NCBI GenBank assembly: GCA_963575745.1
Contig: CAUYUJ010001377.1
Coordinates: 1 to 64,000 of the forward strand
DNA length: 64,000 nucleotides
Direction: 5' to 3'
From: Prorocentrum cordatum
Taxonomy: Eukaryota; Sar; Dinophyceae; Prorocentrales; Prorocentraceae
Shown here piece after piece: positions 10,746 through 21,732 of this stretch. Each line of letters begins with the position of its first letter. Position 1 is the first letter of the stretch. Both the position numbers and the translations under genes were made by a program. Under the pieces are notes generated by a model. That model made no database searches. It was not told the origin of the DNA and saw only the letters and a list, made by a program, of their open reading frames with translations.

Positions 10746-11302
10746 ATCCCAGACCCGCCGTGGCTCACCCCCCCACTGGGGTTCGCAGGCCAGAGGTTTC
10801 TCGGGCGCCGTAGTTGCGCCGCGGGCGCACGTCCATCGCTCATTCTGCTCATGGCTTCTGGAGCCTCGTTTGGTTCCTCACTGTCCCTCCCCTCGGCTTC
10901 GTGTGCCTGCGCCGAGGCTGCCTGGCCTTCATGCAGCCACGAGTGCTGTGCAGTCTCTTGCATCTGACTACACCCTAGGCGATGCTTAAGAAAATCTAAG
11001 TTTTCGTCCAGAGTCTCGATTATTCTTAACTTTTCAATGTAAATCCCAAGATTTTGATAGGAGTTCTGGGTTTGTAATCAGATTATGAGACTATGAATTT
11101 CTTAACCCATGATTTCTTAAGCATTTCGCAGGGTGTAGTGTCAAGGGCCCTCTCGTGGCCGCCGTGGGCCACACGTCGGCCCCCGCGCGGCCCACCTCGG
11201 CCGTCGCTTCCCAGGGGGGCGGCACCCGCCCGGCAGCCGCGAGCTGCGACCTGCGCGTTCCAGAAGGACCGAACCGAACCGAACCTCCCGCTCGTCTCTG
11301 GC
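10746..11302. other. No recognisable gene
   Basis: The 10980-11115 stretch is AT-rich and holds a short inverted repeat near 10983/11110 around TTAAGAAATC/GATTTCTTAA-like sequence. Otherwise nothing recognisable. Confidence 0.4.
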
Positions 11303-11488
11303 CGGACGAAAGGGGGGGATTGGGAAATGGGGGGGTACGAAATTTGCTGCATGCAGCTGGTTTCGGCCCCACGGAGGGGCCCATTCTTCGATACATAGCC
11401 GCCTCCGGCGCCTGGAGGCGCCGGGAAAATCAGCTACGTGAGCTGATTCTCAACCACCCCCTTTGTGCTATCCTCCCCCTTTCGCCCG
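11303..11488. mobile_element. G-run TIR element, copy 1
   Basis: Terminal inverted repeats CGGACGAAAGGGGGGGAT (left) and the near complement of it ending CTTTCGCCCG (right). The interior holds a GCTGCATGCAGC palindrome and a hairpin around AATCAGCTACGTGAGCTGAT. A second copy at 23448-23631 is clearly homologous along its full length. Non-coding, MITE-like. Confidence 0.75.
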
Positions 11489-11499
11489 ACCCGATCGTC

Positions 11500-12055
11500 C
11501 CCCGCCCGCCCATCTCGGCGCAGCCCTCGCAAGGATCGTGGCCCCATGGGGAACTCCACCGACGGCAACAGTGGGAGGGTCCACACGCGTGTCCCGCCCC
11601 ATTTTGGCACAACCCCTCACACGTTTCGCGGCCCGCCCCACAGGGAGCTCAACCAAAAGGCCCTCGTGGGGGGGGTCCACACGCCGCATGATTTCGGCAC
11701 ACCCCTCAGACGATTTGTGGCCCCATAAAGGGGGCGCCACCGTAGGCCCCAGTGGGAATGTCCACATGCACCCCGCCGCCCCATGCCGGCAATGCCTTTG
11801 CATGTCTCGTCGTGGCCCCATAGGGAGCTCTACCGAAGGCATCAGTGGCAAGGGCAGCGTGCTTCACCCCACCCGTTTCGGCGCACCTCTCACGAGGATC
11901 GTGGCCCCACAGGCTCCACCGAAGGCCCCAGAGGCACGGGGCCGCATGCGTTCCCCCATCCATTTCCCCACGCCTCTGCCGACCATCGTGGCCGCAAAGG
12001 GAGCTCGACGGAAGGCCCCAGTGGCAGGGTTCGCACGGCGCCGCCTTCGCCAGCT
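11500..12055 (-). repeat. Satellite block A (~90-bp units, diverged)
   Basis: About six diverged units with the core GTGGCCCCATAGGGAGCTC (the reverse orientation of arrays B, C and E). At the position where a left end would lie, CCTTCGCCAG (12045-12054) matches the left-end motif CTGGCGAAGG of the composite elements, but the rest of that end is absent. Probably an old, truncated copy. Confidence 0.7.
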
Positions 12056-12176
12056 TCCGCGCCCGAATCCGTCCCTTCGTTTCTCTCCCCATCCTTCTGT
12101 TCGGCTGTCTCGAGGCATTCTCTTCCACGTCTGAACACTTTCCCTTCCCCCTCCCCCCCGCGCGGCCGCCCTCGTT
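12056..12176. other. Nothing recognisable
   Basis: C/T-rich spacer between satellite block A and the (GTT)n tract. Confidence 0.5.
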
Positions 12177-12179
12177 TGT

Positions 12180-12247
<68 letters not shown>

Positions 12248-13030
12248 GAACATTATTTATTCTAAAGAATATTGTTGGGCCCCCTGGTGCGCGCCCCCCC
12301 TGCGCCGCCTAGGCCGCAGCTACATTTTCATCATTTTCGTGAGGAAGCCTCAGAAAAGAGGGTGTGTACAGGATCCGGTTGTTTTGTTGTAATCCGCTTT
12401 CCCTGCAAAAAAACAATAGAAAATTACATTTCTTGTTATAATATAATCAAATTTCAAGAATCCATTGAAAAAATAAGGTAAAGTGGACATTCGCGCGCGC
12501 AAGACGAAATCCTTCCAAAACCTGAGTGTTCGCAACGATTTTAACATAAAAACATAAAAAAACCAATGGTTTTTCAAAAAAAAACTGTCAAAATCTCATC
12601 CCGCGCGCTCTTGCGGATTCGTAGGAAACCCAACACTTTTTAAACATTTCTGTCAAACGGGCTTTTGCGAGCAACTTTTTCGAACTTCTGCGACAACGGT
12701 TGCGCACCTGCCAGGGCCATCATCCCTGTCAAATAATACCATGCGGGACACATTCGTTTTTTCTTCGCGCGCGCACGCCGTCGTCGTCGGCCGCGGGGCC
12801 CTGAATAGTAGCCACGGTCGTCCGCATGCCACGAAGTGAAGTGTCCGAACGTCATAGGGCGGGAAGCTGGGTGTGGGTGGTGGCGAAGAGTCGTTTGGAA
12901 ATTTGGTAGAGCTTGAACCGGCCCCCCCACAAAGTGGGGGTATTGCCCGCCTCCTATGAAAACCCTGGCACTGGTGAGAACGGAGTGTCCCCACGTGCTA
13001 GTAATTGTTGTTGTTGTTGTTGTTGTTGTA

Positions 13031-13063
<33 letters not shown>

Positions 13064-13065
13064 GC

Positions 13066-13103
<38 letters not shown>

Positions 13104-13932
13104 TTGTTGTTGTTGTTGTTGAACATTATTTCTTCTTAAGAATAATTATTGTTGGGGCCCCTGGTGCACGACCCCCCCGCCGCGCCTAGGCCGCAGCCTC
13201 ATGATCATCATTTTCGTGAGGCAGTCTCAGGCAAAACGGGGGAGTCCGGATCCGGTTGCGTTGTTACGATCGGTTTTCCCTTGCAAAAAATAAGCTAAAG
13301 TGGACATTTCTTTTTCTAACATAACCAAACTTCAAGAATCCCTTGCAAAAAATAAGGTAAAGTGGACATTCGCGCGCGCAAGACGAAATCCTTCCAAAAC
13401 CTTAGTTTTCGTAGCGATTTTAACATAAAAACATCAAAAAACCAATGGTTTTTCAAAACAAAATTGTCAAAAATTCATCCCGCGCGCTCTTGCGGATTCG
13501 TAGGAAACCCAACACTTTTTAATCATTTCTGTCAAACGGGCTTTTGCGAGCAACTTTTTCGAACTTCTGCCAACAACGGTTGCGCACCTGCCAGGGCCAT
13601 CATCCCTGTCAAATAATACCATGCGGGACACATTCGTTTTTTCTTCGCGCGCGCACGCCGTCGTCGTCGGCCGCGGGGCCCTGAATAGTAGCCACGGTCG
13701 TCCGCATGCCACGAAGTGAAGTGTCCGAACGTCATAGGGCGGGAAGCTGGGTGTGGGTGGTGGCGAAGAGTCGTTTGGAAATTTGGTAGAGCTTGAACCG
13801 GCCCCCCCACAAAGTGGGGGTATTGCCCGCCTCCTATGAAAACCCTGGCACTGGTGAGAACGGTGTGTCCCCACGTGCTAGTAATTGTTGTTGTTGTTGT
13901 TGTTGCTGCTGTTGTTGCTGTTGTTTTTGTTC
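12177..13932 (+). repeat. Tandem 0.82-0.88-kb duplication bounded by (GTT)n
   Basis: Unit 1 (about 12177-13003) and unit 2 (about 13004-13881) each start with a (GTT)n tract followed by GAACATTATTT and a short palindrome around TTCTTAAGAATAA. A third (GTT/GCT)n tract lies at 13882-13932. The right ~400 bp of the two units (12596-13003 and 13482-13881) are almost identical, while the left halves differ by many substitutions and indels. No gene is evident; a GC-rich block with GCGCGCGCACGCCGTCGTCG occurs in both. Confidence 0.85.
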
Positions 13933-14139
13933 CTCCTTCCCTCTTGCACGCCAAACAATTCGCCTGTCGGTGGCCCCGCATAGCCACACGCTGGAGCGGA
14001 CCGCCCCTGCCTCGCCGCCAACGGAACAAAAAACAAGAACACGGCGCGGCACTCGCAGCCAGAGATGCGTATGAGTCTTCGGATTCTCTTAGGGAAAAAA
14101 GGTTCTAGAATTTCATAAGGGCCTCGGGATGTGTGTGTG
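13933..14139. other. No recognisable gene
   Basis: Unique-looking spacer upstream of the copia element. It ends in a short (GT)n run at 14129-14141, which blurs any target-site duplication. Confidence 0.5.
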
Positions 14140-14342
14140 TGTGACTCTTGAGGCATCTCGAGGCCCTTGGAAGCTCCAGGACCCCTTTTCCTGCAACGTC
14201 TGGTTTGGGGGGAGGGGGCCTTGCGGCCCCCTTGTCAGGAATGCAGTTCGATGTGCTGAGAGAGGCTGCCCGCGTTCTCGCGCTCGATGCATCTTCGATG
14301 TCTGCGACGCCTTCAGAGTTCGGGAGTCAGATCACATGTGGT
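14140..14342 (+). repeat. 5' LTR of copia element
   Basis: Starts TGTGACTCTTGAGGC and ends near GTCAGATCACATGTGG. Aligns with 21209-21376 over its whole length. The last ~115 bp agree at about 85% by eye, and the left half carries about 36 bp (around 14186-14222) missing from the 3' copy. End points are uncertain by a few bases. Confidence 0.75.
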
Positions 14343-15139
14343 AAACGCGGCGGTCACGACAGTCACGACGGAACCAACGCGTGGGAGAGAGTAGACGACG
14401 AGGGCGACTACAGCCGCATGTCAGGCGGGCAGCACAACAGTACAAAGGACAACTCGTGGGATCCCTGGTCACGATGGGCGGGGACATCACCACGGCGAGG
14501 AGCTCAGCGGGGCACCGCTTCGAGAGCATGCAGGAGTCAGTCCAATTGGGATGCTTGGTGGGCAAGCGAGAACTACGACGACTGGGGCAACTCCGAGGAG
14601 CAGTGGAGCAAGTTCGAGAAGTGGGGCTTGAGCTCGGAAGCGGGGCCATCGAACAGGCCACCGGGGTCGCGAGGCTTCGCCACGCCAGATCAGGTTACAG
14701 CGTCAACAAGCTGGTGGCCACCTGGAAGAGGATGGCGGACGACAGGTCGGTGACGGAGGTGACTGCACCTACATATACAAGAGCGGCATACCTGGCGGGT
14801 GTCGACGAGGAAGGAGGGCAGCCCTGCTCGGAGGAAGACGGGGGAGCCGATGGCGTCGCGCAAAACTTGATGGCCAAACTGCTCGGCATCGAGAACGAAG
14901 GACACCAGGGGAACGGCGAGCAGGACAACAGCGGGAATATACTCACCGAGACGGAGGCGCTGGACTGTCTGGCGGCCATTACACCACTTCTTTCGGTGCT
15001 GAGGACTTGGGGCGAAGTGCGCAAGATAGCGGCAGACGAGAAGACCAAAGGGCGTTTCCACAACCTGAAGGACCGCAAGAAGGTGGAGGAGAAGATCGAT
15101 GATCTTAAGAAAAGGACCAAGTGTGGAATACGCAAGTAG
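14148..15139 (+). pseudogene. gag-like region of copia element
   Basis: Two frames appear to share this region. In one (to about 14650) the translation is rich in Trp, Asp, Glu and Ser, with W-D/E spacing typical of the N-terminal part of dinoflagellate copia polyproteins. In the second (14381-15139) the C-terminal 120 residues are helical and charged, with EKIDDLKKRTK near the end. A frame change between them is inferred. No CCHC zinc knuckle is visible. The segment would encode the structural part of the retroelement particle. Confidence 0.5.
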
Positions 15140-15184
15140 CTTTGACATTGGCATCGAAGGTGCCCGGAGAATCCGGTGAACGAG

Positions 15185-15754
15185 CAGAAGCCGACAGGCG
15201 GTTTCATCGCGATGGCGATCCTCCAGGACGACGAGGTGTCCGGCTACGTCGCGACGGAGGCGGCGTGGAGCTCCAACTTCGTGGAGCACATCAGCCTCGC
15301 GGTGGACATCGGGAAGTCGGGGTGATCAGGTTGGGGGGCCGTGGGCGCGGCCTGCGGCTGCAACGTGGCGGGCTTGGGCACATTCGACACCTGGGTCAAG
15401 CGCTGCAAGGAGAAGCGCGGGATCGTGCTCGAGACGATGCCCGACCGCAAGAAGTGCAGATTCGGAAACGACCAGGTCTGCGCCGCGACGGAGGGCGTCA
15501 TCATACCGATCATGCTGGGCCAGTTCTGCGGGGCCATCTTCGTGCGATTGGTCAAGGGCGCGGCTCCGCTGCTATCATCCAAGACTTTCGCCGTGGAGCA
15601 GAATTTGAGACTTTCCTCGGCGCGCGCCAGCGGGAATCATTTCGTGCAGCAGCTGGGCAATTTCGTGAAGCCGTGGGCTCAGCCTACCAGCTGGTCACTG
15701 CGCACTAAGGTGGTATCGATGGATTTCGGCACGCGTTCCGAGCACGAACATTGA
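15185..15754 (+). pseudogene. Retropepsin-like protease region
   Basis: One frame reads through 15190-15754 with an in-frame TGA at 15323. The block GAACGCNVAGLGTFDTWVKR (15344-15403) corresponds to the active-site region of copia proteases, which normally reads V-D-[ST]-A/G-C before a short spacer and a Trp. Here the expected catalytic Asp-Thr pair is Gly-Ala, so even without the stop the enzyme should be inactive. The domain would cleave the copia polyprotein. Confidence 0.55.
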
Positions 15755-17143
15755 TCGATCTCAATCTTAGGGACAGCCAGAACCCCACCGAGAAGTCGAA
15801 CATTGCATGCCCTCCGGAGCCTCGGGCTTTTTGGACGACGCGAACGACGAAACCAGACCGCGCGAGACGAGAATATGTACGAGGAGGATCATAGCAGCAC
15901 TAGTCGCACGATTACTTCGGGGGTCTAGAGGAGTGAGCAACCTGAAGGACCATCAGATGAGGGGCAACAGCAAGCGCAGCGAGAGCAACGGGGGCAACCT
16001 CGATGTCGCGACCCTGCTAGCCGTGAACTTTACTGCAGGAGGACCACATCCCAGCGAGCTCAGGAGGGACGCGATACCTAGCGCAGCGAGCAACAGCAGC
16101 AGCAATAATCACGATCGCCAGATCGGCTCGAGCCAGACTGCCAGGACGAGTTCTCCGATCGATAGTTCTTCCATGCTGTTTCCATATTTGCATGTCATGC
16201 GACGAGCCCCCGAGTTCATCTTCTAGGCGCTCACCGTCCATCTCATCGCGAGGACCGGCATCCTCGACTCCAGCGCAGGCCACGGCGGCGCGAGCAGCGT
16301 CGGCGGCAGCATGCAAGGAGCAGCCAGCAGCCAGCAAGACGATCAGCAAGGGCAGGCCACTTAGCTTCCAGCGGCCGTGGCGCGAGATCTGCGAAGGAGT
16401 TCGGCCGCCCACAGGGGTTCAGATGCGCCGCCGCCACGGGATCACGAACCAGGGCCCCTGCAGGTTTACAGTCGGGGCGAGGGCTCGCGACCACGCCCCG
16501 AGCAAGGAGACCAGCTGTCTGCGCGAGTTCACCAATCACGGCGGGAACGCGAAGGCCGTGCTACGTGCTGTGCAGCGCGCGCAAGATGCATCAGGAATAC
16601 TACCCCAAGAAGGCCGATGGAATGATGGAGGTCATCCATATGCTGGAAGGGTTCAAGGAGCTCGACGCGGAGATCAAGGGGTGACAGCCGAAGAGGAAGA
16701 AGGGCACCCAGCACAGGAAGGCCGAGAAGACGGATGAGACGGCGACCAGAAGCAGGGCGACGCCAACGAGACCGAGGGCCACGAGTTCGAGGGCCGAGTC
16801 GGTACAGCAAGCCAACTCGCAGTTGGCCGCCGGCGAGGAGGAGCGTGAGAAATGCTGGACGAGTCGCCGAGGACCAATGCGTTAGCGGCGTTGAGGGAGC
16901 TGCTGGGCGACGAGAACGCCAACGAAATGACCGACCAGCTGGTCGAGAGCTTGCGGGGCCACCTCGGGGCGGACATCAGCGAGCTGTAGACTACCTCAGC
17001 GAAGCGCAGAGCAGCGATATCACAAGGCGAATAAGCATCTGGACCAGTATGACCACGTCGCGGGGTTTATTGAGGACGTCGCCCCAGAGAGCCAGGTCTT
17101 CGCGAGCCAGATCGCGGAGGACTTCGACCAGAACCTCGATAAC
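15755..17143 (+). pseudogene. Polyprotein spacer between protease and integrase, shattered frames
   Basis: Coding-like text continues but hops between frames. For example 16545-16683 reads as a plausible peptide containing CYVLCSARKMHQEYYPKKAD. No catalytic domain is identifiable. The length is usual for the protease-integrase interval in this lineage as I remember it. Confidence 0.45.
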
Positions 17144-18151
17144 TTGGAGGGGCATGGTGCACCGCAGAGCTGCGTGAGCAGGGATGTCATGATGACGTCG
17201 GGCTACCATTTGATGGCTCGAACGGGGCAGGAGGAGGTCTGGCACCAGATGGGGAGTTCCCCACCAATCCTGACAGCGACCAAGCCGAAGCCGCCCAAGC
17301 AGATCTGCAGCGCCAAGCTCAAGGATACGATGCACCAGCGGATGCTGACTTTCATGTCGGACGTGGCCATCACGCAGGCGATCAACGGCAGGTATTGCTA
17401 TTGCGAGCGGGACAGCAACTCCAGGGACTGGGAGGGCCAACTCGTGCGCAAACTGGAACGACTACCCGAGGTCCAATCAGGAGTTGCTTATCAACGAAAG
17501 CGTCGCTACAGATCCAACCTACCTGGGAATGCGCTGGAGTTCGGGAAGATGCTGGTCCAGGAGTGCCTCAATTACCACCTGCAGGGCCTACTGGGCGAGA
17601 GACCAGAACCACTTCTGGAGCTCGCGGGGGCGCAGATCAAGCCCATCATCAAGGATAAGGCTAGCATCAATACCAGCGAGGAGTTGACAGGGGGAACTGC
17701 ACCATGCTGTGCGGCACCTACACGCATCGCTAAGGACGAGAGGAGCACCGACCCGCATATCAAGCAGCAGGTGCAGTATATACACGAGAACATGGGACAC
17801 TGCAGCAACGAGAACTCGGTGATGGTGCTGAAGTGCGGCAAGGCCAGGCAGGTCTACATCGACGCAGTGCAGAAGTTGGTCTGCCCGAGCTGCGATGCCA
17901 ACAAGCGACCGAGGTTGGAGAAACTTTCCAATGCCCCCGCCACCAACCAGTTCAACGACGTCATCGGTATGGACATCTTCTTTGTTCTAGGTCCCGAGCG
18001 CACCGCCAAGGTACCCATGCTCAAGGTCGCGTGCCACGGGACAGGCCAGCAAGTAGTTATGCCACTCCCGAGTCGCCGCGGAACAGATGCGACGACGCTG
18101 CCGAGCATTCTGATAGCGGGTCTATGGGGCACAACGGGCCATCGTGATTGA
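17144..18151 (+). pseudogene. Integrase: zinc-binding domain and core, 335 codons
   Basis: Longest frame of the element. Near residues 210-255 it carries the HHCC finger of the GAG-pre-integrase domain: HENMGH, then about 30 residues later CPSC. It then reads GMDIFFV, whose Asp is the first catalytic residue of the DDE core. The frame ends in a stop just before the second Asp. Integrase would insert the cDNA copy into the nuclear genome. The start codon is nominal because the true product is a polyprotein. Confidence 0.7.
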
Positions 18152-18827
18152 TGGCGAGAAGGTGTTTCCGAAGGGCTAAGTTTCTGATGCTGCTGCAGCT
18201 GAAGGAACGGAAGTGAAGGTGACGAGCCCTTTGTCACCATGGCAGGCAGGCAAGACAGAAAGGGCGGAAGGACACCTTCTACCGTGCGAGGCAGAAGGTC
18301 AAAGCCAACAGCTGAGGCGACTTCTGCGAGCTCGTCGACTCCATCAACGTGGCCATCGGCGACAGCTTCCGCAGCGGAGGCTTCGCAACATATCAGCGTG
18401 TTGTTTGGGGGGGCTTTTCGACTTCCCGAAAAGACATTGGAGGGGTTTACCAAGTTTGGCTACAGGTTCGAGAGCTCTCAACGGCGTCGCCGAGTTGGCA
18501 AGGAGCACCGACATGCGCAAGGCAGCCATGGCAGCCTACATCGAGGCGGGGTGCTCGGAGAAGTGGCGACGGGCTCTCAGGGGGGGGGGCACGGCCAACG
18601 CGAGGTACCACCTTCAACCTGGAGGTCGATGTTACTTCTTGGGGGGCATCGACAAGCTTCCAGCTAGCTCGGGGCATGGGCTCTCTCGGGAAATTCATGA
18701 CGAGCTGCCCAACACCGCCTGGCGTTCTCTCCAAGGCGGCCTTCTCAAGTGTTCACCAGAACAACTGCGACGTGCGAGCGAGGGAGAGATGACGGCCTGG
18801 AAGCAGGTTGGCAGCGCGATGAATTAG
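18135..18827 (+). pseudogene. Integrase C-terminal half in a shifted frame
   Basis: A frame different from the preceding one reads RAIVIDGEKVF at 18135 (second catalytic Asp). It then has a TAA at 18177-18179 and continues with SPWQAGKTERAE around 18222-18270, which contains the expected catalytic Glu. So all three DDE acidic residues are still present, but across one frameshift and one stop. Confidence 0.6.
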
Positions 18828-18830
18828 GAA

Positions 18831-19199
18831 TTGAGCACCGAGAACCGAGGGAGGCGCAAGTGCGAGGATCTCACGAGGCAGGAGAAACCACCTGAGGAAC
18901 CTGAGCTACCACGAGCAGCGCCACCAGAACCTGCAGGTGACGACCAGGATTTCATATCATGGCATCCACCAATCAAGGAGATCGAGAAGTCCATTGAGAA
19001 TAACCCCGATGTCACTCCCATGAAGAGCCAGCGCTACGATCACCTCGACGACGTGTCGATTACCATCAAGCAGAAGAAGGACTTCCCGAGCTCGGCCATG
19101 CTGGCGTCGGAACGCATCGCCACCTTCGAAGAGGATCCAGAGGGAAGCAGCAGCGCCACCAGCGAAGAATATCAAGAAGGCCAAGGGCGCAGCAGTTAG
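18831..19199 (+). pseudogene. Linker between integrase and reverse transcriptase
   Basis: A 122-codon frame, Glu/Pro-rich at the start (EKPPEEPELPRAAPPEP) and charged later. Position and composition match the low-complexity linker between integrase and RT in copia polyproteins. No domain is visible. Confidence 0.45.
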
Positions 19200-19230
19200 G
19201 AGCGCACTTCTCACCAGCACCAACCAGAGG

Positions 19231-20100
19231 ATGAGGAAGGATATCACGGGTAAGTACCTTCTGAACACCTACAATTATCAGCCCTACCTCGCGGCCGAGC
19301 GTCGGGAATGGAACGACATCAAGAACGCGGACGCGGTCAAGGTGATGCCTCCAGTTCAAGCGGCCAATATTCGACGAGATCCCGAACTGGCTTCTCGCAT
19401 CATGGGCTCGAGGTGGGCGCTGGCCGACAAGGGCGGATATCCAGAGGTGGCTGGCGCGAGTAAGAGGCAGCTGCTGTTCTTGACCGACGGGGCCTGGAGG
19501 ATGGCAAAGGCGCGGTGGACCGTGCAGTGCCATGCCGGTCCTGATCTCTCGGGGCTTGAGATTTACAGCCCCGTCGTTGGGAAGGACTCGGTGTTTCTCA
19601 TTCTGCAGATCTGGTGCACCAGCAAGTGGGCTCTTCAGCTGGCCGATATTATTGCAGCATTCACAGCAGGCGACCCCGTCGATCGATCTCAAGGAGTCCT
19701 GCATGTAGAACTACTTCGGACAGGACTACCTGGCGTGGAGGGGCTCTTTGGTGAAGTTACTCAAGGCCGTCCGCGGACTCGGGGATGCCCCAGTGCAGTC
19801 GTTGACCGCATTAACCAACTACGCCAAGGACGTCGGCTTCAAGTGTTCCATCTTTGACGGCTGTGTCTTTACCTTCGCGACGATCAAGGACTACATGGAG
19901 TGGTGGGACATGCGGCGGAAGAAAGCGTAGGAGGAGGCGACGTGAAGTTCGAAGAGGCCTGCGAGAAGTTGCGGAAGGGGTGCCCCCCTCGTAGATTGGA
20001 AGTTCAAGAAGGGCAAGTGCACGGGCAAGGGGCCGTCGCAAAACGAGGGCACACAGATATCGCCGTCTCCCAGCATGGCAGTTCTTCCGACATGTTTTGA
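19231..20100 (+). pseudogene. Reverse transcriptase, three frames
   Basis: Frame 1 (19231-about 19700) contains the start of the RT domain and motif A as LQLADIIAAFTAGD, with the catalytic Asp retained. Frame 2 (about 19700-19930) reads KLLKAVRGLGDAP and VGFKCSIFDGCVFTF, the copia RT block before the YVDD box. Frame 3 (from about 19900) reads GHAAEESVGGGDVKFEEACE. Aligned to the family, the Asp-Asp of the YVDD box is Glu-Glu. The enzyme is therefore doubly frameshifted and lacks its catalytic pair. Confidence 0.7.
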
Positions 20101-20176
20101 GCAGCGTCTCCACTGAGCGCCGCAGAGATCCACGGGCTGGAGCGACGCCGCAAGCACTTCATCACACAAAGAGATT

Positions 20177-20887
20177 GTGTGGATCAATACCTCTCTTGGC
20201 ACGGTGGCTTTGACCCAACTTATCAGTGCCAGCGTCACTTCGCCAGGGAGAGATGCGCCCAACCTCGTGATCGACGACGTACCGGAGGCGAACCGTATGG
20301 GAGAAGATCAAGCATGTGTCCTACCACGAGCTGTTTTCGTTGCTGTTAACGGCGCGGCCTGGGCGAATGCGAGAGAAGGAGCATCGCAGGCAGGTTGCAT
20401 CGTGTTCGCAACGCAGCGCAAGGTCTTGAAGGGGGAATCCGCCAACGTCTCCATCCAAGCCTGGAAGAGTCACAAGTTGAAGGGGAAGTGTGCTCATCAG
20501 TTCGGAGCGGAGACTCTGACCATCTCCGAGGGTCTTTCCATGGCGGAGCTCATCGGGACTATGCTGCTCGAGACCACCGACCCCGAGCTCGTTCTCATGA
20601 GGCCCTCCATGCTCGCTGGGCGCGTTCCAGTCATCAGCGTGATGGATTCTAGAGGTGGCTACGGCCATGCCACCAAGCCCAAGGCTGGACTTGCCGAGGA
20701 CAAGCGGGCAGCGAGTGACGTTGCCATGGTACGAGTTGCTATGCAACGACCTGAAGTTCACCTTCGTTGGATCGTGGGGGCTAGTCAGCTCACGGACCCG
20801 TTCACCAAGCGGAAGCGGGACAACGCTTCTCACGACGTGTTCTGGAGCTCGGGGGGTGCGCTATCACGTCCGATCGCATTGTGCTAA
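20177..20887 (+). pseudogene. RNase H domain, 236 codons
   Basis: Reads AAWANAREGASQAGCIVFAT, then AWKSHKLKGKCA, GAETLTISEGL, VMDSRGGYGHA, DKRAASDVA and LRWIVGASQLTDPFTK, the ordered blocks of copia-type RNase H. The residue before AAW is Gly where the family has the first catalytic Asp. The Glu in GAETL and the Asp in VMDSR are kept. The frame is intact, so this is the best preserved domain. RNase H would remove the RNA strand during reverse transcription. Confidence 0.75.
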
Positions 20888-21208
20888 GGCGCAGGGAGGA
20901 GGAGCGCAACATGAAGCAGAAGAAGAACCAGGTGAGCTACGCCTGTCATGCAACATGCTGTTTATATGTACTGGACCTTTACGAGATGAATCGCACGGGG
21001 AGCAACTCCAAGGACTACGAGTTCGACGACCACCACTTCGAGCCTGAGGCCTACCGTTGGACCTGTGAGGCGCAGGTGACCAGCAACCATGCCAGCACTG
21101 TTCTCGACGACCAGCAGAGCGACCTGAAGGAGGATCAGATGCATAATGGGTGAATTCCACAGAGTTCAACAGGAAGTACATGTTCAGAGCAGTAGACTAT
21201 ACCGCCAG
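20881..21208 (+). other. Copia 3' tail before LTR
   Basis: Short coding-like text continues to a stop at 21153, then about 55 bp of non-coding DNA to the LTR. I see no clear polypurine tract directly before 21209. Confidence 0.4.
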
Positions 21209-21376
21209 TGTGAATCTAGAGGCTTCCCGAGGCCTTGAGAAGCTCTAGAGGCTCCTTGCGGCCCTGTTCAGGACTGCAGTTCGATGTACTTAAGGAGGCT
21301 GCCCGCGCTCTCGCTATTGCTGGATCTTCCATGTCTGCGAAGCCTTCAGAGTTCGGGGGTCAGATCATAATGTGGT
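21209..21376 (+). repeat. 3' LTR of copia element
   Basis: Starts TGTGAATCTAGAGGC and contains GCAGTTCGATGT, GCCCGCG and CCTTCAGAGTTCGGG in the same order as the 5' LTR. It ends near GTCAGATCATAATGTGG. Confidence 0.75.
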
Positions 21377-21732
21377 CGGGCCTTTCGCCAGGATCCTATG
21401 TCTGTTTCCGAGGCCCTCCATCCGAGAAGCTGCTTGTTCTTCAGGACGGGAATTCGCGGCGTCAAGGCGGGGTGCTAGTTCTGAAAAGGTCCCACCTTCT
21501 ATCCGTGTGTACTGTTGCTTCGTAGGAGACGAGCCCGCCCGGCGCTAAAACGAGAGCGTCGTGTTGAAAGCCACCCACCTTCGGCCCGTGTAGCTGCAGG
21601 GCTCGCAAGATGGGAGTGCGCGGCGCCGAGGCGAGAGTACCATTTCGAAAACGACACGCGCTCCATCCGTATAGCTGTAGTTCTTACAGGCTACTGCGTT
21701 GCGCCAAGGCGATAACCCCACTATGACAACTA
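21377..21732. other. No recognisable gene
   Basis: GCGCCAAGG/CGTGTAGCTG-type motifs are loosely repeated at about 21470-21715 (three diverged ~85-bp blocks ending near TGTAGCTGTAG/TGTACTG). Possibly another diverged tandem repeat. Confidence 0.4.

Larger units (their letters stand above)
14140..21376 (+). mobile_element. Degenerate Ty1/copia LTR retrotransposon
   Basis: About 7.2 kb with direct terminal repeats and, in copia order, segments readable as gag, protease, integrase, reverse transcriptase and RNase H (integrase before RT is diagnostic for Ty1/copia). The polyprotein is broken by several frame changes and stops, and catalytic residues are replaced in the protease, RT and RNase H. 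I therefore infer a non-autonomous, decaying copy. Wording of the conserved blocks matches the copia lineage I know from dinoflagellate genomes (memory, not a search). No clear target-site duplication, primer-binding site or polypurine tract was found. Confidence 0.85.

Noticed and set aside
14331-14354. TGTGGTAAACGCGG after the 5' LTR as a tRNA primer-binding site
   Set aside because: Only TGGTA matches the usual copia initiator-tRNA complement, and the ATGTGG part also follows the 3' LTR, so it is probably LTR sequence.
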